A stretch of DNA of 64,000 bases from Thauera sp. GDN1 (GCF_029223545.1 NZ_CP097870.1:682001-746000), one strand, 5' to 3'; shown: positions 49,301-57,946, counted from the stretch's first letter. Notes: generated by a model from the letters alone, not told the origin. A program made the numbers and translations.

Positions 49301-50570
49301 GGTCGGCGGCACGGTGGCCGCGCCGCGCGCCAGCGGCCGCATCGAGGGCCGCGAGCTCGGCTTCACGCTGATCGACCAGGGCCTGATCCTGGCCGGCGGC
49401 GAGCTCGACCTCGACTTCGACAGCGACCGCGTGCGCCTCGAGCGCCTGGAGTTCGTGTCCGACAACCGCGTGCGTCCGCGCGAGAACCGCATCCCCTTCG
49501 CGCGCCTGACCGCGACGCCGGGCCGCTTCACCGCGCGCGGCGAGATCCTGCTCGCCACCGGCAACGGCGATTTCCGCTTCGACGCCGACCGCCTGCCGTT
49601 GCTGCAGCGCGACGACCGCTGGATGCTGCTGTCCGGCCAGGGCACGGCGCGCAGCACCTGGACCGCGCTCGAGCTCGACGCCGAATTCCGCGCCGATGCC
49701 GGTTACATCGAATTCGCCGAGTCCCTGCCGCCCAGCCTGTCGGACGACGTCGTCGTGCTCGGCCGCGACGAGCCGGCGGCGGACGGCGGCGGCTTCGCGG
49801 TCGATGCCGACGTCCGCGTCGGCCTGGGCGATGCCCTGTACCTGTCGGCGATGGGGCTGGAAACCCGCCTCGCCGGCGAGCTGCGCCTGCGCCTGTTGCC
49901 GGGGCGGCCGCTGTCGGCGGTGGGCAGCGTGTCCACGGTGGGCGGCAGCTACCGCGGCTACGGCCAGAACCTGGTGATCGAGCGCGGCGTGGTGAACTTC
50001 CAGGGCGCGCTCGATGCGCCCGGCCTCAACATCGTCGCGCTGCGCAAGGGGCTGGAGGTGGAGGCGGGGGTGGCGGTCACCGGTAGCGCCAAGCGCCCGC
50101 AGATCCGCCTGGTGTCGGAGCCCAACGTGCCCGATCCGGCCAAGCTGTCGTGGATCGTGCTCGGACGCGCGCCCGATGCCGGCTCCGGCGCCGACCTCGG
50201 GTTGCTGCTGCCGGCCGCGGCCGGGCTGCTCGGCGGCCCGGGCGGCGGCATGACCGAGGAGCTGTCGCGCAGCCTGGGCTTCGATTCCTTCTCCTTCGGC
50301 CAGGGCGAGCTCAACAGCACCAGCCGCGCGGCCAGCAGCCGCGTGCTCGGCAGCGGCTCGACCGTCGCCGGCGGGCCGACGGTGTCGACCCAGGTGCTGT
50401 CCCTGGGCAAGCGCCTCGGCCCCGACCTGTTCCTGTCCTTCGAGCAGAGCCTGGGCGGCGCCGCCACCCTGGTCAAGCTGACCTACCAGATCTCGCGCCG
50501 GATGTCGGTGATCGCCCGCGGCGGCACCGACACCGCGCTCGATGTGCACTACGGATTCTCCTTCCGTTGA
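46335..50570 (+). CDS. tamB: TamB-like envelope bridge protein (AsmA/TamB superfamily)
   Basis: 1411 residues. A Pro/Arg-rich cytoplasmic tail is followed by a signal-anchor helix (about 37-57), then a very long repetitive beta-strand body typical of the periplasm-spanning groove proteins, and a C-terminal DUF490/TamB domain (about 1050-1411) ending in Phe-Arg (HYGFSFR), as outer-membrane-associated proteins often do. Two Ala-rich low-complexity insertions are seen (about 175-215 and 415-455). TamB-type proteins carry phospholipids to the outer membrane. The usual partner tamA is not upstream; trpC is. Confidence 0.88.
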   Translation: MSERRPDAGPVPAPRPALPREAPRPRRWLRRLGWGLALPVAVLVGGGAWLLGTQSGLDAAVALAQRASAGALQVEGARGRVLGGVDIDRIAYRTPDLHVDLDALSLAWQPALLLEGRLRIDQLTLARVVLAQTVAEDEPDAAPPAAPASLELPIAVDIARLAVGAFVMRDLPAAGEAEEAADAVAAAADAVQRAEDAVTDPAIAAEAVTEVAAEQGLIFTKLEAALDSDGRRHALRALTVDLPQGKAKLALALEGRSPFALEGEGGFDGVVDAHPLALQLKLGNTLLEPRLQAEARSGDLQARVEAQAAAFEPNPLRRLDLEAGTFDPAAFVDGAPRAALTLEAELAAPTDREGLLAGPIRLINAAPAAADTNGIPLHSLAGVLDWRSGEIALDDLDIRLAGEGRIAGRVAWRPPQAEPADAAAAGGADDILARADAGAPTAESAAPEGGPGPAKAATDIGFGQVLAALELSAIDTRQLDARLPRQLVAGRIDAEADALRQHARIGLDVGSARIDAEAAVEAVPDVAATPPAAGPLRRLSLDARLRAVDPRALAPSAPSARLNLDLKAEAELPPAGLPRRATLDFSMPDSRLEGLPLGGEGRLRLDGRRLPEVRLALRLAGNTLDARGALGAAADSLALRLDAPALSAIGFGLAGRAGAEGRLGGTLEAPNGQLQFFGEGLRLPGEVRLAGINGSARLDAGMDGPFALALGLSGLGPSGRGADGKALPEWLASAQASAEGTRARHQLELSAVTPGQAGVADTLRLVLQGGLGEGDVPRWSGQLAALESAGRFAARLLAPAALELAADRVRLGAAEINAGDKGRIRLRETAWSPAQSVARGDMTGLVLDLEPKRRDGRPRRNADPLTLGARWDLSVGRTLEGEARVFRESGDLSVEGELRTRLGLEKLEAVLTGRGDRIELAVDVRGNELGSVQGEAGLRARRSADGLWSVPPETAISGSARLDMPSITWLGRLARENIETAGRIAGSFTVGGTVAAPRASGRIEGRELGFTLIDQGLILAGGELDLDFDSDRVRLERLEFVSDNRVRPRENRIPFARLTATPGRFTARGEILLATGNGDFRFDADRLPLLQRDDRWMLLSGQGTARSTWTALELDAEFRADAGYIEFAESLPPSLSDDVVVLGRDEPAADGGGFAVDADVRVGLGDALYLSAMGLETRLAGELRLRLLPGRPLSAVGSVSTVGGSYRGYGQNLVIERGVVNFQGALDAPGLNIVALRKGLEVEAGVAVTGSAKRPQIRLVSEPNVPDPAKLSWIVLGRAPDAGSGADLGLLLPAAAGLLGGPGGGMTEELSRSLGFDSFSFGQGELNSTSRAASSRVLGSGSTVAGGPTVSTQVLSLGKRLGPDLFLSFEQSLGGAATLVKLTYQISRRMSVIARGGTDTALDVHYGFSFR

Positions 50571-50684
50571 GCGCCCGCCGCCGCTGTTGCCGCGAACTTC
50601 GCCTCGCGGGACGCCGCCCGGGAATGAATTGCGCGCCGGATGGTCTGCCTGCGTGAACGTACGAACACCCCATGGAGTCATGAC

Positions 50685-51254
50685 ATGAGCGAAAAGAAGA
50701 CCGATCCCGTATTCGAGACCGCCATCCTCGGCGGTGGCTGCTTCTGGTGCCTGGAGGCGGTGTTCGACCTGGTCGACGGCGTCGAGGAAGTGGTTCCCGG
50801 CTACTGCGGCGGTCACGTCGAGGACCCGAGCTACCGCCAGGTGTGCACCGGCGGTACCGGCCATGCCGAGGTGGTGAAGGTCGTCTTCGATCCGGCGAAG
50901 GTCGGCTACCGCGAACTGCTGGAGATCTTCTTCACCATCCACGACCCGACCACCGTCGACCGCCAGGGCAACGACGTCGGGCCGCAGTACCGCTCGGTGA
51001 TCTTCGTCACCAGGGACGCCCAGCTCCACACCGCGCTCGGCCTGATCGAGGAGATGGGCGAGCAGCGCGTGTTCCCGAGCGCGATCGTCACCCGCGTCGA
51101 GCGCGCGCCGACCTTCTGGCCGGCGGAGGCGGAGCATCACGACTACTACGTCAACAACAGCGACCAGCCCTACTGCCAGTATGTGGTCGCGCCCAAGATC
51201 GCCAAGTTCCGCGGCCGCTTCGGCGTGCGGCGCATGCCGGGGAGCAGGGGGTAG
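50685..51254 (+). CDS. msrA: Peptide methionine sulfoxide reductase MsrA
   Basis: 189 residues. Active site GGGCFWC with catalytic Cys 19; conserved GYCGGHVEDPSYRQVCTG and GHAEVV follow, and EHHDYYVNN lies near 155. Reduces methionine-S-sulfoxide. Start taken at MSEKKTDPV. Its TAG stop overlaps the TAGAAT box of the next gene. Confidence 0.96.
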   Translation: MSEKKTDPVFETAILGGGCFWCLEAVFDLVDGVEEVVPGYCGGHVEDPSYRQVCTGGTGHAEVVKVVFDPAKVGYRELLEIFFTIHDPTTVDRQGNDVGPQYRSVIFVTRDAQLHTALGLIEEMGEQRVFPSAIVTRVERAPTFWPAEAEHHDYYVNNSDQPYCQYVVAPKIAKFRGRFGVRRMPGSRG

Positions 51255-51257
51255 AAT
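51252..51257 (+). promoter_or_regulatory. -10 element candidate for the FKBP gene
   Basis: TAGAAT, overlapping the msrA stop, 31 bp before the FKBP ATG. No clear -35. Confidence 0.4.
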
Positions 51258-51287
51258 GCCGGCTTTCAATCAAGCCAGGAGAGACGC

Positions 51288-51632
51288 ATGACCCAGACCA
51301 CCACCGCCAGCGGCCTCGTCATCGAGGACCTCGAGGTCGGCACCGGCGACACCGCGGTCGCGGGCCGCATGGTGTCGGTGCATTACACCGGCTGGCTCAC
51401 CGACGGGCGCAAGTTCGACTCGAGCAAGGACCGCAACGACCCCTTTGCCTTCCCGCTCGGCGCCGGCCACGTGATCCGCGGCTGGGACGAAGGCGTGCAG
51501 GGCATGCAGGAAGGCGGCAAGCGCAAGCTCACGATCCCGCCCCAGCTCGGCTACGGCGCACGCGGCGCCGGCGGCGTGATCCCGCCCAACGCCACCCTGG
51601 TGTTCGAGGTCGAGCTGCTCAAGGTGCTGTAA
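51288..51632 (+). CDS. FKBP-type peptidyl-prolyl cis-trans isomerase
   Basis: 114 residues, one minimal FKBP domain without signal peptide, so cytoplasmic. Motifs [52 protein letters not shown] and [14 protein letters not shown] are all intact. AGGAGAG fits the ATG. A perfect GC hairpin follows the stop. Confidence 0.95.
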   Translation: MTQTTTASGLVIEDLEVGTGDTAVAGRMVSVHYTGWLTDGRKFDSSKDRNDPFAFPLGAGHVIRGWDEGVQGMQEGGKRKLTIPPQLGYGARGAGGVIPPNATLVFEVELLKVL

Positions 51633-51640
51633 GTCCTCGT

Positions 51641-51666
51641 GCGGGAGCGGGCGTGCCCGCTCCCGC
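51641..51666. repeat. REP-like palindrome after the FKBP gene
   Basis: GCGGGAGCGGGC (51641-51652) and GCCCGCTCCCGC (51655-51666) form a perfect 12-bp stem with only GT between. Sequence type (GGGAGCGGGC...) recalls the REP family GTGGGAGCGG...CCGCGA found again at 57692-57795. It can also act as a 3'-end structure; there is no T run. Confidence 0.6.
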
Positions 51667-51756
51667 CGGAAAGCTGCCGCAGCAGGGCCTGCGCGGCAGC
51701 GTTGATTCCCCAAGCGCCCGCTCCGACCCATCGATCGCCGCACAAGGCCGCCACAC

Positions 51757-52215
51757 ATGAAACTCGACCCGGCGCAGCGCCACATCCTGACGCTGCTTCA
51801 GAAGGACTCCACGCTCAGCACCCAGGCGCTCGCCGACAAGGTCGGCATGTCGCCCACGCCGTGCTGGCGGCGCGTGCGCGACATGGAGGAGGCGGGGGTG
51901 ATCCGTGGCTACGTCGCGCTCGTCGACCGCCAAAAGGTGGGGCTGGGCACCTGCGTGTGGGTCAGGGTGAAGCTCAAGCAGCACAGCAGCGACGTGCTCG
52001 AGCGCTTCGAAAAGGTGGTGAAGGCCTGCCAGGAGGTCGTCGAGTGCTACGAGCTGCTCGGCGATACCGACTGCCTGCTCAAGCTCTACCTGCCGAACCT
52101 CGAGGCGCTGTCGGTCTTCATGCACAATTTCCTGCTCAAGATTCCCGAGATCGACGTCACCCACTCGGCGGTGGCGCTGCGCGAGATCAAGAACGAAACC
52201 GCCCTGCCGCTGTGA
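51757..52215 (+). CDS. Lrp/AsnC-family transcriptional regulator
   Basis: 152 residues. N-terminal winged helix-turn-helix (about 8-58, QRHILTLLQKDSTLSTQALADKVG and CWRRVRDMEEAGVI, in parts) and a C-terminal RAM/AsnC ligand domain (about 68-145). Such proteins form octamers, sense amino acids and control transport and catabolism genes. Close by are an amino acid-type symporter, an indolepyruvate oxidoreductase and an amino acid dehydrogenase, so these are likely targets (inference). Confidence 0.93.
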   Translation: MKLDPAQRHILTLLQKDSTLSTQALADKVGMSPTPCWRRVRDMEEAGVIRGYVALVDRQKVGLGTCVWVRVKLKQHSSDVLERFEKVVKACQEVVECYELLGDTDCLLKLYLPNLEALSVFMHNFLLKIPEIDVTHSAVALREIKNETALPL

Positions 52216-52260
52216 GGCGGGCAGGGCGGCTCGTGGCGTCAGCAGGTGCTGCCGCGCCTC

Positions 52261-53604
52261 TTACAGGTTGCTCCAGAACACGAACAGCACGCCCACCGGC
52301 GCGACGTAGCGCGACAGCAGCGTCCACAAGCTGAAGCCGAACTTGCCGAGGCCGAGTTCGGCCTTCACCCCCTGCTGGTCGAGCTTCCAGGCCGCGAACA
52401 CGATCGCACCCAGGCCGGCGAGCGGCAGCATGAACTTGCTGGTGGCGTAGTCGAGCAGGTCGAAGACGTTCATGCCGAACAGCTTGACCTCGCTCCACAC
52501 GTTGAAGGACAGCAGGGCGGCGATGCCCAGCGCCCAGATGGTGCCGCCGGCGACGACGGTGGCCCCCACGCGATTGAGCGGCGTGCGCTCCTCTAGCAGC
52601 TCCACCACCGGTTCGAGCAGCGAGATCGACGAGGTCAGCGCGGCGAAGGTCAGCAGCAGGAAGAACAGCGCGCCGATCACCAGGCCGCCGCTCATGCTGC
52701 CGAAGGCGATCGGCAGGGTCACGAACACCAGGCCGGGGCCGGCTGCGGGGTCGAGGCCGTTGGCGAACACGATCGGGAAGATCGCCATGCCGGCGCACAG
52801 CGCGAAGGTGGTGTCCATGATCACCACGGTGCGGGCGGCGCGCAGCAGGTCGACGTCCTCGCCGAGGTAGGAACCGTAGGCGAGCATGATCCCCATGCCC
52901 AGCGACAGCGTGAAGAAGGCGTGGCCGAGCGCGGCGAGCAGCACCTTGCCGTCGAGCTTGCTCCAGTCCGGGTTGAACAGGTAGGCCAGACCCTCGCCGA
53001 AGCTGCCGGTGGTCATCGCGTAGCCGACCAGCACGATCAGGATCAGGCCGAGCGCCGGCATCATCAGCTTGGTGCCACGTTCGAGGCCGGCGGACACGCC
53101 GAGGGCGACCACGACCACGGTCAGCAGCATGAAGATCGAGTGCCAGGTCAGCAGCTCGCCGGGCTGCGCCAGGAAGCCTTCGAAGGCGCTGCCGATCGCG
53201 GCCTTGTCCAGGCCGCTGAAGGCACCGCTGGCGGCATCACGCATGTAGGCCAGCGCCCAGCCGCCGATCACCGAGTAGAAGGACAGGATCAGGAAGGCGG
53301 CGAGCACGCCGACCGCGCCGACCACCGCCCAGTTGGCGCTGTGGCCGTTCTGGCGCGCGACCTGGGCCATGGTGTTGATCGGGTTCTTCTGGCCGCGGCG
53401 GCCGATCATCCATTCCGAGACCAGGATGGGCACGCCGATCAGGGCGATGCACGCCAGGTAGACGAGCACGAAGGCGGCGCCGCCGCTCTGGCCCACCATG
53501 TAGGGAAACTTCCAGATGTTGCCGAGGCCGACCGCGGACCCGGTGGCGGCGAGCACGAAGCCCATCCGCGACGACCACTGGCTGTGCGCTTGCGTCTTGG
53601 CCAT
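52261..53604 (-). CDS. Sodium-dependent neurotransmitter:sodium symporter (NSS/SNF family)
   Basis: 447 residues, about 11-12 membrane segments. The N-terminal SNF signature MGFVLAATGSAVGLGNIWKFPY (in part, about 15-34) with the unwound helix 1 that binds substrate and Na+ is intact. Bacterial relatives (LeuT, TnaT, Tyt1, MhsT) import leucine, tryptophan, tyrosine or other hydrophobic amino acids. Start at 53604 (MAKTQAHSQWSSRMG) with GGGAG about 12 nt upstream. Convergent with the Lrp gene; preceded by a small frame that ends one base before its ATG. Confidence 0.94.
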   Translation of the reverse strand: MAKTQAHSQWSSRMGFVLAATGSAVGLGNIWKFPYMVGQSGGAAFVLVYLACIALIGVPILVSEWMIGRRGQKNPINTMAQVARQNGHSANWAVVGAVGVLAAFLILSFYSVIGGWALAYMRDAASGAFSGLDKAAIGSAFEGFLAQPGELLTWHSIFMLLTVVVVALGVSAGLERGTKLMMPALGLILIVLVGYAMTTGSFGEGLAYLFNPDWSKLDGKVLLAALGHAFFTLSLGMGIMLAYGSYLGEDVDLLRAARTVVIMDTTFALCAGMAIFPIVFANGLDPAAGPGLVFVTLPIAFGSMSGGLVIGALFFLLLTFAALTSSISLLEPVVELLEERTPLNRVGATVVAGGTIWALGIAALLSFNVWSEVKLFGMNVFDLLDYATSKFMLPLAGLGAIVFAAWKLDQQGVKAELGLGKFGFSLWTLLSRYVAPVGVLFVFWSNL

Positions 53605-53605
53605 G

Positions 53606-53689
53606 TCAGCAATTCTCCCGGCGCGGGATGCGGGCACAGCGACCGGGCCTCATGGGCGTCCGGTCGCGAAGGGCGGCGGTGAAGGTCAT
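53606..53689 (-). CDS. Candidate 27-residue upstream peptide coupled to the symporter gene
   Basis: An ATG at 53689 with a strong AGGAG site (53700-53696, 6 nt spacing) opens 27 codons and ends with TGA at 53608-53606, a single base before the symporter ATG. The peptide is Arg-rich (7 Arg) and not hydrophobic, so it is not a MetS-type small subunit. The layout suggests translational coupling or a regulatory upstream frame. Not in frame with the symporter. Confidence 0.45.
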   Translation of the reverse strand: MTFTAALRDRTPMRPGRCARIPRRENC

Positions 53690-53742
53690 GTGTGTCTCCT
53701 CGAGTTTTTTGGCGCTTGTGGCGCGGCGGGCAAAGGCGGCGG

Positions 53743-53771
53743 ATTCTAAACCTTCGCCGGCAGGGGCCCAA
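53743..53771 (-). promoter_or_regulatory. Promoter candidate for the symporter gene
   Basis: Read leftward: TTGGGC (53771-53766), 17 nt, TAGAAT (53748-53743). The expected start point is near 53736, giving a leader of about 45 nt to the upstream small frame. Confidence 0.5.
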
Positions 53772-53877
53772 GCTTGCAGGTGCTTGTTTTCCGGTGCTGG
53801 CGGGCCGCGCTCGTCCCTGTTGTGATGTCGGCCGTCGGATTCGGCGGCTTGGACGGCTCGGATCGTAAAACCTGATG

Positions 53878-53936
53878 TGCGAAAAAATATTTCTTATAAG
53901 GGCGCTGCAGCGGGCGATTGCGAAAAATCTTTTCTG
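53878..53936. promoter_or_regulatory. Twin operator-like boxes before the indolepyruvate oxidoreductase gene
   Basis: Two copies of TGCGAAAAA-n3-TTTCT: the first at 53878-53894 (core GAAAAAATATTTC, 53881-53893), the second at 53919-53935 (core GAAAAATCTTTTC, 53922-53934). Each core is a near-palindrome GAAA...TTTC, and the copies are 41 bp apart, about four helical turns, so they face the same side of the DNA. This fits a cooperative regulator such as an Lrp-type octamer; the actual binder is unknown. Confidence 0.5.
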
Positions 53937-54018
53937 CGCGGCTGCCTAGCATTGCATCCCGTAGTCGCTGCCGTCCGCGTCCGACGTGCAGCGTGCCGAC
54001 CCACACGCAGAGGAGACC

Positions 54019-54102
54019 ATGCCGTTCCGCCGGCTGCCCGCGCCAACCGCGCGCCGCATGCCGGACGGGAGGCGGTTCACAACACCATGTCGAACACCCT
54101 GA
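54019..54102 (+). CDS. Candidate 27-residue upstream frame overlapping the oxidoreductase start
   Basis: GAGGAGA (54010-54016) precedes an ATG at 54019; the 27-codon frame stops at TGA 54100-54102, 16 bp inside the oxidoreductase gene in another frame. It is Arg/Pro-rich. Spacing from AGGAG to ATG is only 3 nt. It mirrors in size and site type the small frame of the divergent symporter gene. May be chance. Confidence 0.3.
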   Translation: MPFRRLPAPTARRMPDGRRFTTPCRTP

Positions 54103-57100
54103 AATCCGCCAGCCTCGACGACAAATACGCCCTCAAGGCCGGCCGCGCCTGGATGACCGGCATCCAGGCACTGGTGCGCCTGCCGATGATGCAGAAGATG
54201 CGCGACGAAGCCGCCGGGCTCAACACCGCCGGCTTCGTCACCGGCTACCGCGGCTCGCCGCTCGGCAACGTCGACCAGGAGTTCTGGAAGGCGAAGAAGT
54301 ACCTCGAGCCGATGCAGATCCGCTTCCAGGCCGGCCTCAACGAGGACCTCGCCGCGACCTCGGTATGGGGCACGCAGCAGCTCAACCTGGATCCGAACGC
54401 GAAGTACGACGGCGTGTTCTCGATCTGGTACGGCAAGGGCCCGGGCGTCGATCGCAGCGGCGACGTGTTCCGCCACGCCAACGCCGCCGGCACCTCGAAG
54501 CATGGCGGCGTACTGGTGATCGCCGGCGACGACCACGCCGCCAAGTCCTCGACGCTGCCGCACCAGACCGAGCACGTGTTCAAGGCCCTGATGATGCCGG
54601 TGCTCGCCCCGGCCGGCATCCAGGAGTATCTGGAATACGGCCTGCACGGTTTCGCGCTGTCGCGCTACTCGGGCTGCTGGGTGGCGTTCAAGGCGCTCAC
54701 CGACACGGTGGAGACGTCCTCGTCGGTGGAGATCGATCCGTTCAAGGTGCAGACCCTGATCCCGAGCGCCGCGGACTTTCCGCTGCCCGAGGACGGCCTC
54801 AACCTGCGCTGGCCCGATCCCCCGCTGGTGCAGGAAAAGCGCCTGCTGCACCACAAGCTCTACGCCGCGCTCGCCTACTGCCGGCTCAACCAGCTCAACC
54901 GCACGGTCATCGACAGCCCGAACGCGAAGCTGGGCATCATCACCAGCGGCAAGAGCTACCTCGACGTGCGCCAGGCGCTCGACGACCTCGGCATCGACGA
55001 GGCCACCGCCTCGGCCATCGGCCTGCGCCTGTACAAGGTCGGCATGGTGTGGCCGCTGGAAGCCGAAGGCGTGCGCAAGTTCGCCGAAGGCCTGGACGAA
55101 ATCCTGGTCATCGAGGAAAAGCGCCAGTTCCTCGAATATCAATTGAAGGAAGGGCTCTACAACTGGAAGGACGAGGTGCGCCCGCGCGTCATCGGCAAGT
55201 TCGACGAGAAGGGGGAGTGGGCCCTGCCGCACAGCGAATGGTTGCTCCCCGCCGCCGGTGAGCTGACCCCGGCGATGATCGCCCGCGCCATCGCCGGTCG
55301 CATCGCGCGCTTCTATACCTCCGACCGCATCAAGGCGCGGCTCGCCTTCATCGAGGCCAAGGAGGCCGCGCTCGCCAGGCCGCGCCTGTCGATCGCGCGC
55401 GTGCCGCACTACTGCTCGGGCTGCCCGCACAACACCTCGACCAAGGTGCCGGAAGGCTCGCGTGCGATCGCCGGCATCGGCTGCCACTACATGGCGACCT
55501 GGCTGTCGCCCGAGCATACCCAGACCTTCTGCCAGATGGGCGGGGAAGGCGTGCCCTGGATCGGCCAGGCGCCGTTCACCGACACCCCGCACGTGTTCGC
55601 CAACCTCGGCGACGGCACCTACATGCACTCGGGCATCCTCGCCATCCGCGCCGCGGTGGCGGCGAAGGTGAGCATCACCTACAAGATCCTCTACAACGAT
55701 GCGGTGGCGATGACCGGCGGCCAGCCGCACGACGGCACGCTGTCGGTGCCGATCATCGCCCGCCAGCTGCTGGCCGAGGGCGTGGGCACGGTGGTGGTGG
55801 TCAATGACGGCACGCCGCGCGCCTATGGCCCGGCCGATCTGCCGCACGGCATCGCCATCCGTCATCGCGACGAGCTCGACGCGGTGCAGCGCGAGCTGCG
55901 CACCGTGCCGGCGGTGACCGCGATCATCTACGACCAGACCTGCGCCGCCGAGAAGCGTCGCCGCCGCAAGCGCGGCAAGTTCCCCGATCCGGCCAAGCGC
56001 GTGCTCATCAACGACCATGTGTGCGAGGGCTGCGGCGACTGCAGCGACAAGTCCAACTGCATGTCGGTGGGTGCGGTCGAGACCGAGTTCGGGCGCAAGC
56101 GCTTCATCGACCAGAGCTCGTGCAACAAGGACTACTCCTGCGTGAAGGGCTTCTGCCCGAGCTTCGTCACCATCGAGGGCGGCAAGCTCAGGAAGGGTAA
56201 GGCCAGCGGCGCGAGCGCGCTCGACCGTCTTGCGGGCGAGCTGCCGGAACCGCAGCTGCCCTCCACCGCCGCGCCCTGGGGCATCCTGATCACGGGTGTC
56301 GGCGGCACCGGCGTGGTGACCATCGGCGCCCTGCTGGGCATGGCCGCGCATCTGGAAGGCAAGGGTATCTCGGTGCTCGACATGGCCGGCCTGGCGCAGA
56401 AGGGCGGTGCGGTGTGGTCGCACGTGCGCATCGCCGACCGCCAGGACCAGCTCCACGCCGCGCGCGTCGCCGCCGGCGAGGCCAACGCGGTGATCGGCTG
56501 CGATCTGGTGGTGGCCGCCAGCGACGAGTCGCTCGCCAAGATGCAGCGCGGCCTGACCCGCGTCGTCATCAACCGCGACCAGACCAACACCAGCGAGTTC
56601 GTGCGCGGCTTCGCCGCCCAGGCGCGCAGCGGCAACGTGGGCGCCCACCCGGACCCGCAGTTCCCGGCGGCCGCCATGGAGGTGCAGATCATCGACGCGG
56701 TCGGCGCGGACAAGGCCGAGTTCCTCGACGCCACCCGCATCGCCACCGACCTGCTCGGCGACTCGATCGCCACCAACCTGTTCATGCTCGGCTACGCCTG
56801 GCAGCGCGGCCTGGTACCGCTGTCGCGGCAGGCGATCGAGCGCGCGATCGAGATCAACGGCGCCGCGGTCGAGGCCAACAAGGCCGCCTTCCTGTGGGGC
56901 CGGCGCGCCGCGGTGGATCTGAAGGCGGTGATCGAGGCGGCCAAGCCGCAGTTCGGCACGCCGGAACATCACACGCTGTCGACCAGCGTCGACGAGGTGA
57001 TCGGCCGCCGCAAGGCTCAGCTCACCGACTACCAGAACGCCGCCTACGCCGAGCGCTACGCCAGGCTGGTCGAGCGCGTGCGTGCCGCGGAGACGAAGCT

Positions 57101-57680
57101 CGCGCCGGGCATCACGCTCCTCACCGAGGCGGTCGCGCGCGGCTACCACAAGCTGCTCGCCTACAAGGACGAGTACGAGGTCGCGCGCCTGTACACCGCG
57201 ACCGACTTCCTCGAGCGCGTCGAGGAGCAGTTCGAGGGCGACTACAAGCTCGTCTTCCACCTCGCCCCGCCGACCCTGGCCGACAAGGACCCGCAGACCG
57301 GCGCGCTGAAGAAGAAGGCCTACGGCCCGTGGATGCTGAAGGCGATGCGCACGCTGGCGAAGTTCCGCCACCTGCGCGGCTCGATGCTCGACCCCTTCGC
57401 GCGCAGCCACGACCGCAGGCTCGACCGCGAGCTGATCGCCGACTACGAGCGCGTCGTCGAGGAGATCATCGTGAACCTCGACCACAGCAACCACGAGGCC
57501 GCGATCGAACTGGCGTCCATCCCCGACCAGATCCGCGGTTACGGCCACGTCCGCGAGCGCTACCTCGCCAGCGCCCGCCAGCGCCAGGCCGCGGTGCTCG
57601 AGGACTTCCGCCATCGCCGCGCGCCGAGCGCGCCGGCGACGACCCGGGCGCGCAAGACCATTGCGATCATCCCGGGCTGA
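54087..57680 (+). CDS. Indolepyruvate:ferredoxin oxidoreductase, fused alpha-beta form
   Basis: 1197 residues. Order: pyruvate-ferredoxin oxidoreductase-type alpha domain (about 15-420), thiamine diphosphate domain (about 425-620; [30 protein letters not shown]), ferredoxin-like cysteines (Cys 646, 649, 652, 658 and a later Cys group near 680-690), gamma domain from about 732 ([18 protein letters not shown]), and a C-terminal DUF6537-type tail. Oxidises aryl- or branched 2-oxoacids to acyl-CoA with ferredoxin reduction. Start at [16 protein letters not shown]. Lies between a symporter gene and an amino acid dehydrogenase gene. The exact substrate is not shown by sequence. Confidence 0.92.
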   Translation: MSNTLKSASLDDKYALKAGRAWMTGIQALVRLPMMQKMRDEAAGLNTAGFVTGYRGSPLGNVDQEFWKAKKYLEPMQIRFQAGLNEDLAATSVWGTQQLNLDPNAKYDGVFSIWYGKGPGVDRSGDVFRHANAAGTSKHGGVLVIAGDDHAAKSSTLPHQTEHVFKALMMPVLAPAGIQEYLEYGLHGFALSRYSGCWVAFKALTDTVETSSSVEIDPFKVQTLIPSAADFPLPEDGLNLRWPDPPLVQEKRLLHHKLYAALAYCRLNQLNRTVIDSPNAKLGIITSGKSYLDVRQALDDLGIDEATASAIGLRLYKVGMVWPLEAEGVRKFAEGLDEILVIEEKRQFLEYQLKEGLYNWKDEVRPRVIGKFDEKGEWALPHSEWLLPAAGELTPAMIARAIAGRIARFYTSDRIKARLAFIEAKEAALARPRLSIARVPHYCSGCPHNTSTKVPEGSRAIAGIGCHYMATWLSPEHTQTFCQMGGEGVPWIGQAPFTDTPHVFANLGDGTYMHSGILAIRAAVAAKVSITYKILYNDAVAMTGGQPHDGTLSVPIIARQLLAEGVGTVVVVNDGTPRAYGPADLPHGIAIRHRDELDAVQRELRTVPAVTAIIYDQTCAAEKRRRRKRGKFPDPAKRVLINDHVCEGCGDCSDKSNCMSVGAVETEFGRKRFIDQSSCNKDYSCVKGFCPSFVTIEGGKLRKGKASGASALDRLAGELPEPQLPSTAAPWGILITGVGGTGVVTIGALLGMAAHLEGKGISVLDMAGLAQKGGAVWSHVRIADRQDQLHAARVAAGEANAVIGCDLVVAASDESLAKMQRGLTRVVINRDQTNTSEFVRGFAAQARSGNVGAHPDPQFPAAAMEVQIIDAVGADKAEFLDATRIATDLLGDSIATNLFMLGYAWQRGLVPLSRQAIERAIEINGAAVEANKAAFLWGRRAAVDLKAVIEAAKPQFGTPEHHTLSTSVDEVIGRRKAQLTDYQNAAYAERYARLVERVRAAETKLAPGITLLTEAVARGYHKLLAYKDEYEVARLYTATDFLERVEEQFEGDYKLVFHLAPPTLADKDPQTGALKKKAYGPWMLKAMRTLAKFRHLRGSMLDPFARSHDRRLDRELIADYERVVEEIIVNLDHSNHEAAIELASIPDQIRGYGHVRERYLASARQRQAAVLEDFRHRRAPSAPATTRARKTIAIIPG

Positions 57681-57691
57681 CGCCCTGTAGA

Positions 57692-57795
57692 TCGCGGCTC
57701 CCGCCGCTCCCACAGCGCCGTCTGCCCTCCGGGGGCTCGCGGGCGGCGGCTGGCCGGGCACCGATGGTTCCCGGTGGGAGCGGCGGAAGCCGCGA
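57692..57795. repeat. Long inverted repeat (REP/BIME-like) after the oxidoreductase gene
   Basis: TCGCGGCTCCCGCCGCTCCC (start of the left arm, 57692-57713) and its inverse at 57774-57795 match over 22 bases with one mismatch; 60 bp lie between. Each arm has an inner GCGGC/GCCGC fold, so it is a pair of REP-like units in opposite orientation. The right arm reads GTGGGAGCGGCGGAAGCCGC, close to REP consensus known from pseudomonads. Sits in the 266-bp gap before the dehydrogenase gene and may end or stabilise the upstream mRNA. Confidence 0.65.
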
Positions 57796-57946
57796 AAAAG
57801 GCGGCCGGGTCGGCACCACGCCTCCCGGCCCACAGCAGACCGAGTCCGAAACATCGGCTTCACCATCCGCCGCCCGACCGGCGCCGCCACGAGCGCTGCC
57901 GGCGGGACGGCTCACACCCACGTTCCTACAAGGAAGGAGACACAGC

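Larger units (their letters stand above)
53605..54086. other. 482-bp divergent control region between symporter and oxidoreductase genes
   Basis: No full gene lies here. It contains, from left to right, a small leftward frame (53606-53689), a leftward promoter candidate (53743-53771), two A/T-rich boxes (53878-53895 and 53919-53936), a TATAAG box (53895-53900) that could be the rightward -10, and a small rightward frame (54019-54102). The A/T content around 53865-53935 is far above the rest of the window. Confidence 0.6.

Noticed and set aside
45855..51269. A 1804-codon open frame on the reverse strand across trpC, tamB and msrA
   Set aside because: It lies wholly antisense to well-supported genes, is rich in Arg/His/Gln/Ala/Glu without domains, and arises from GC-rich third positions of the sense genes.
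53946..57890. A 1314-codon reverse frame opposite the indolepyruvate oxidoreductase gene
   Set aside because: The sense strand has intact thiamine, Fe-S and gamma-domain motifs; the reverse product has none and the typical composition of an antisense shadow.
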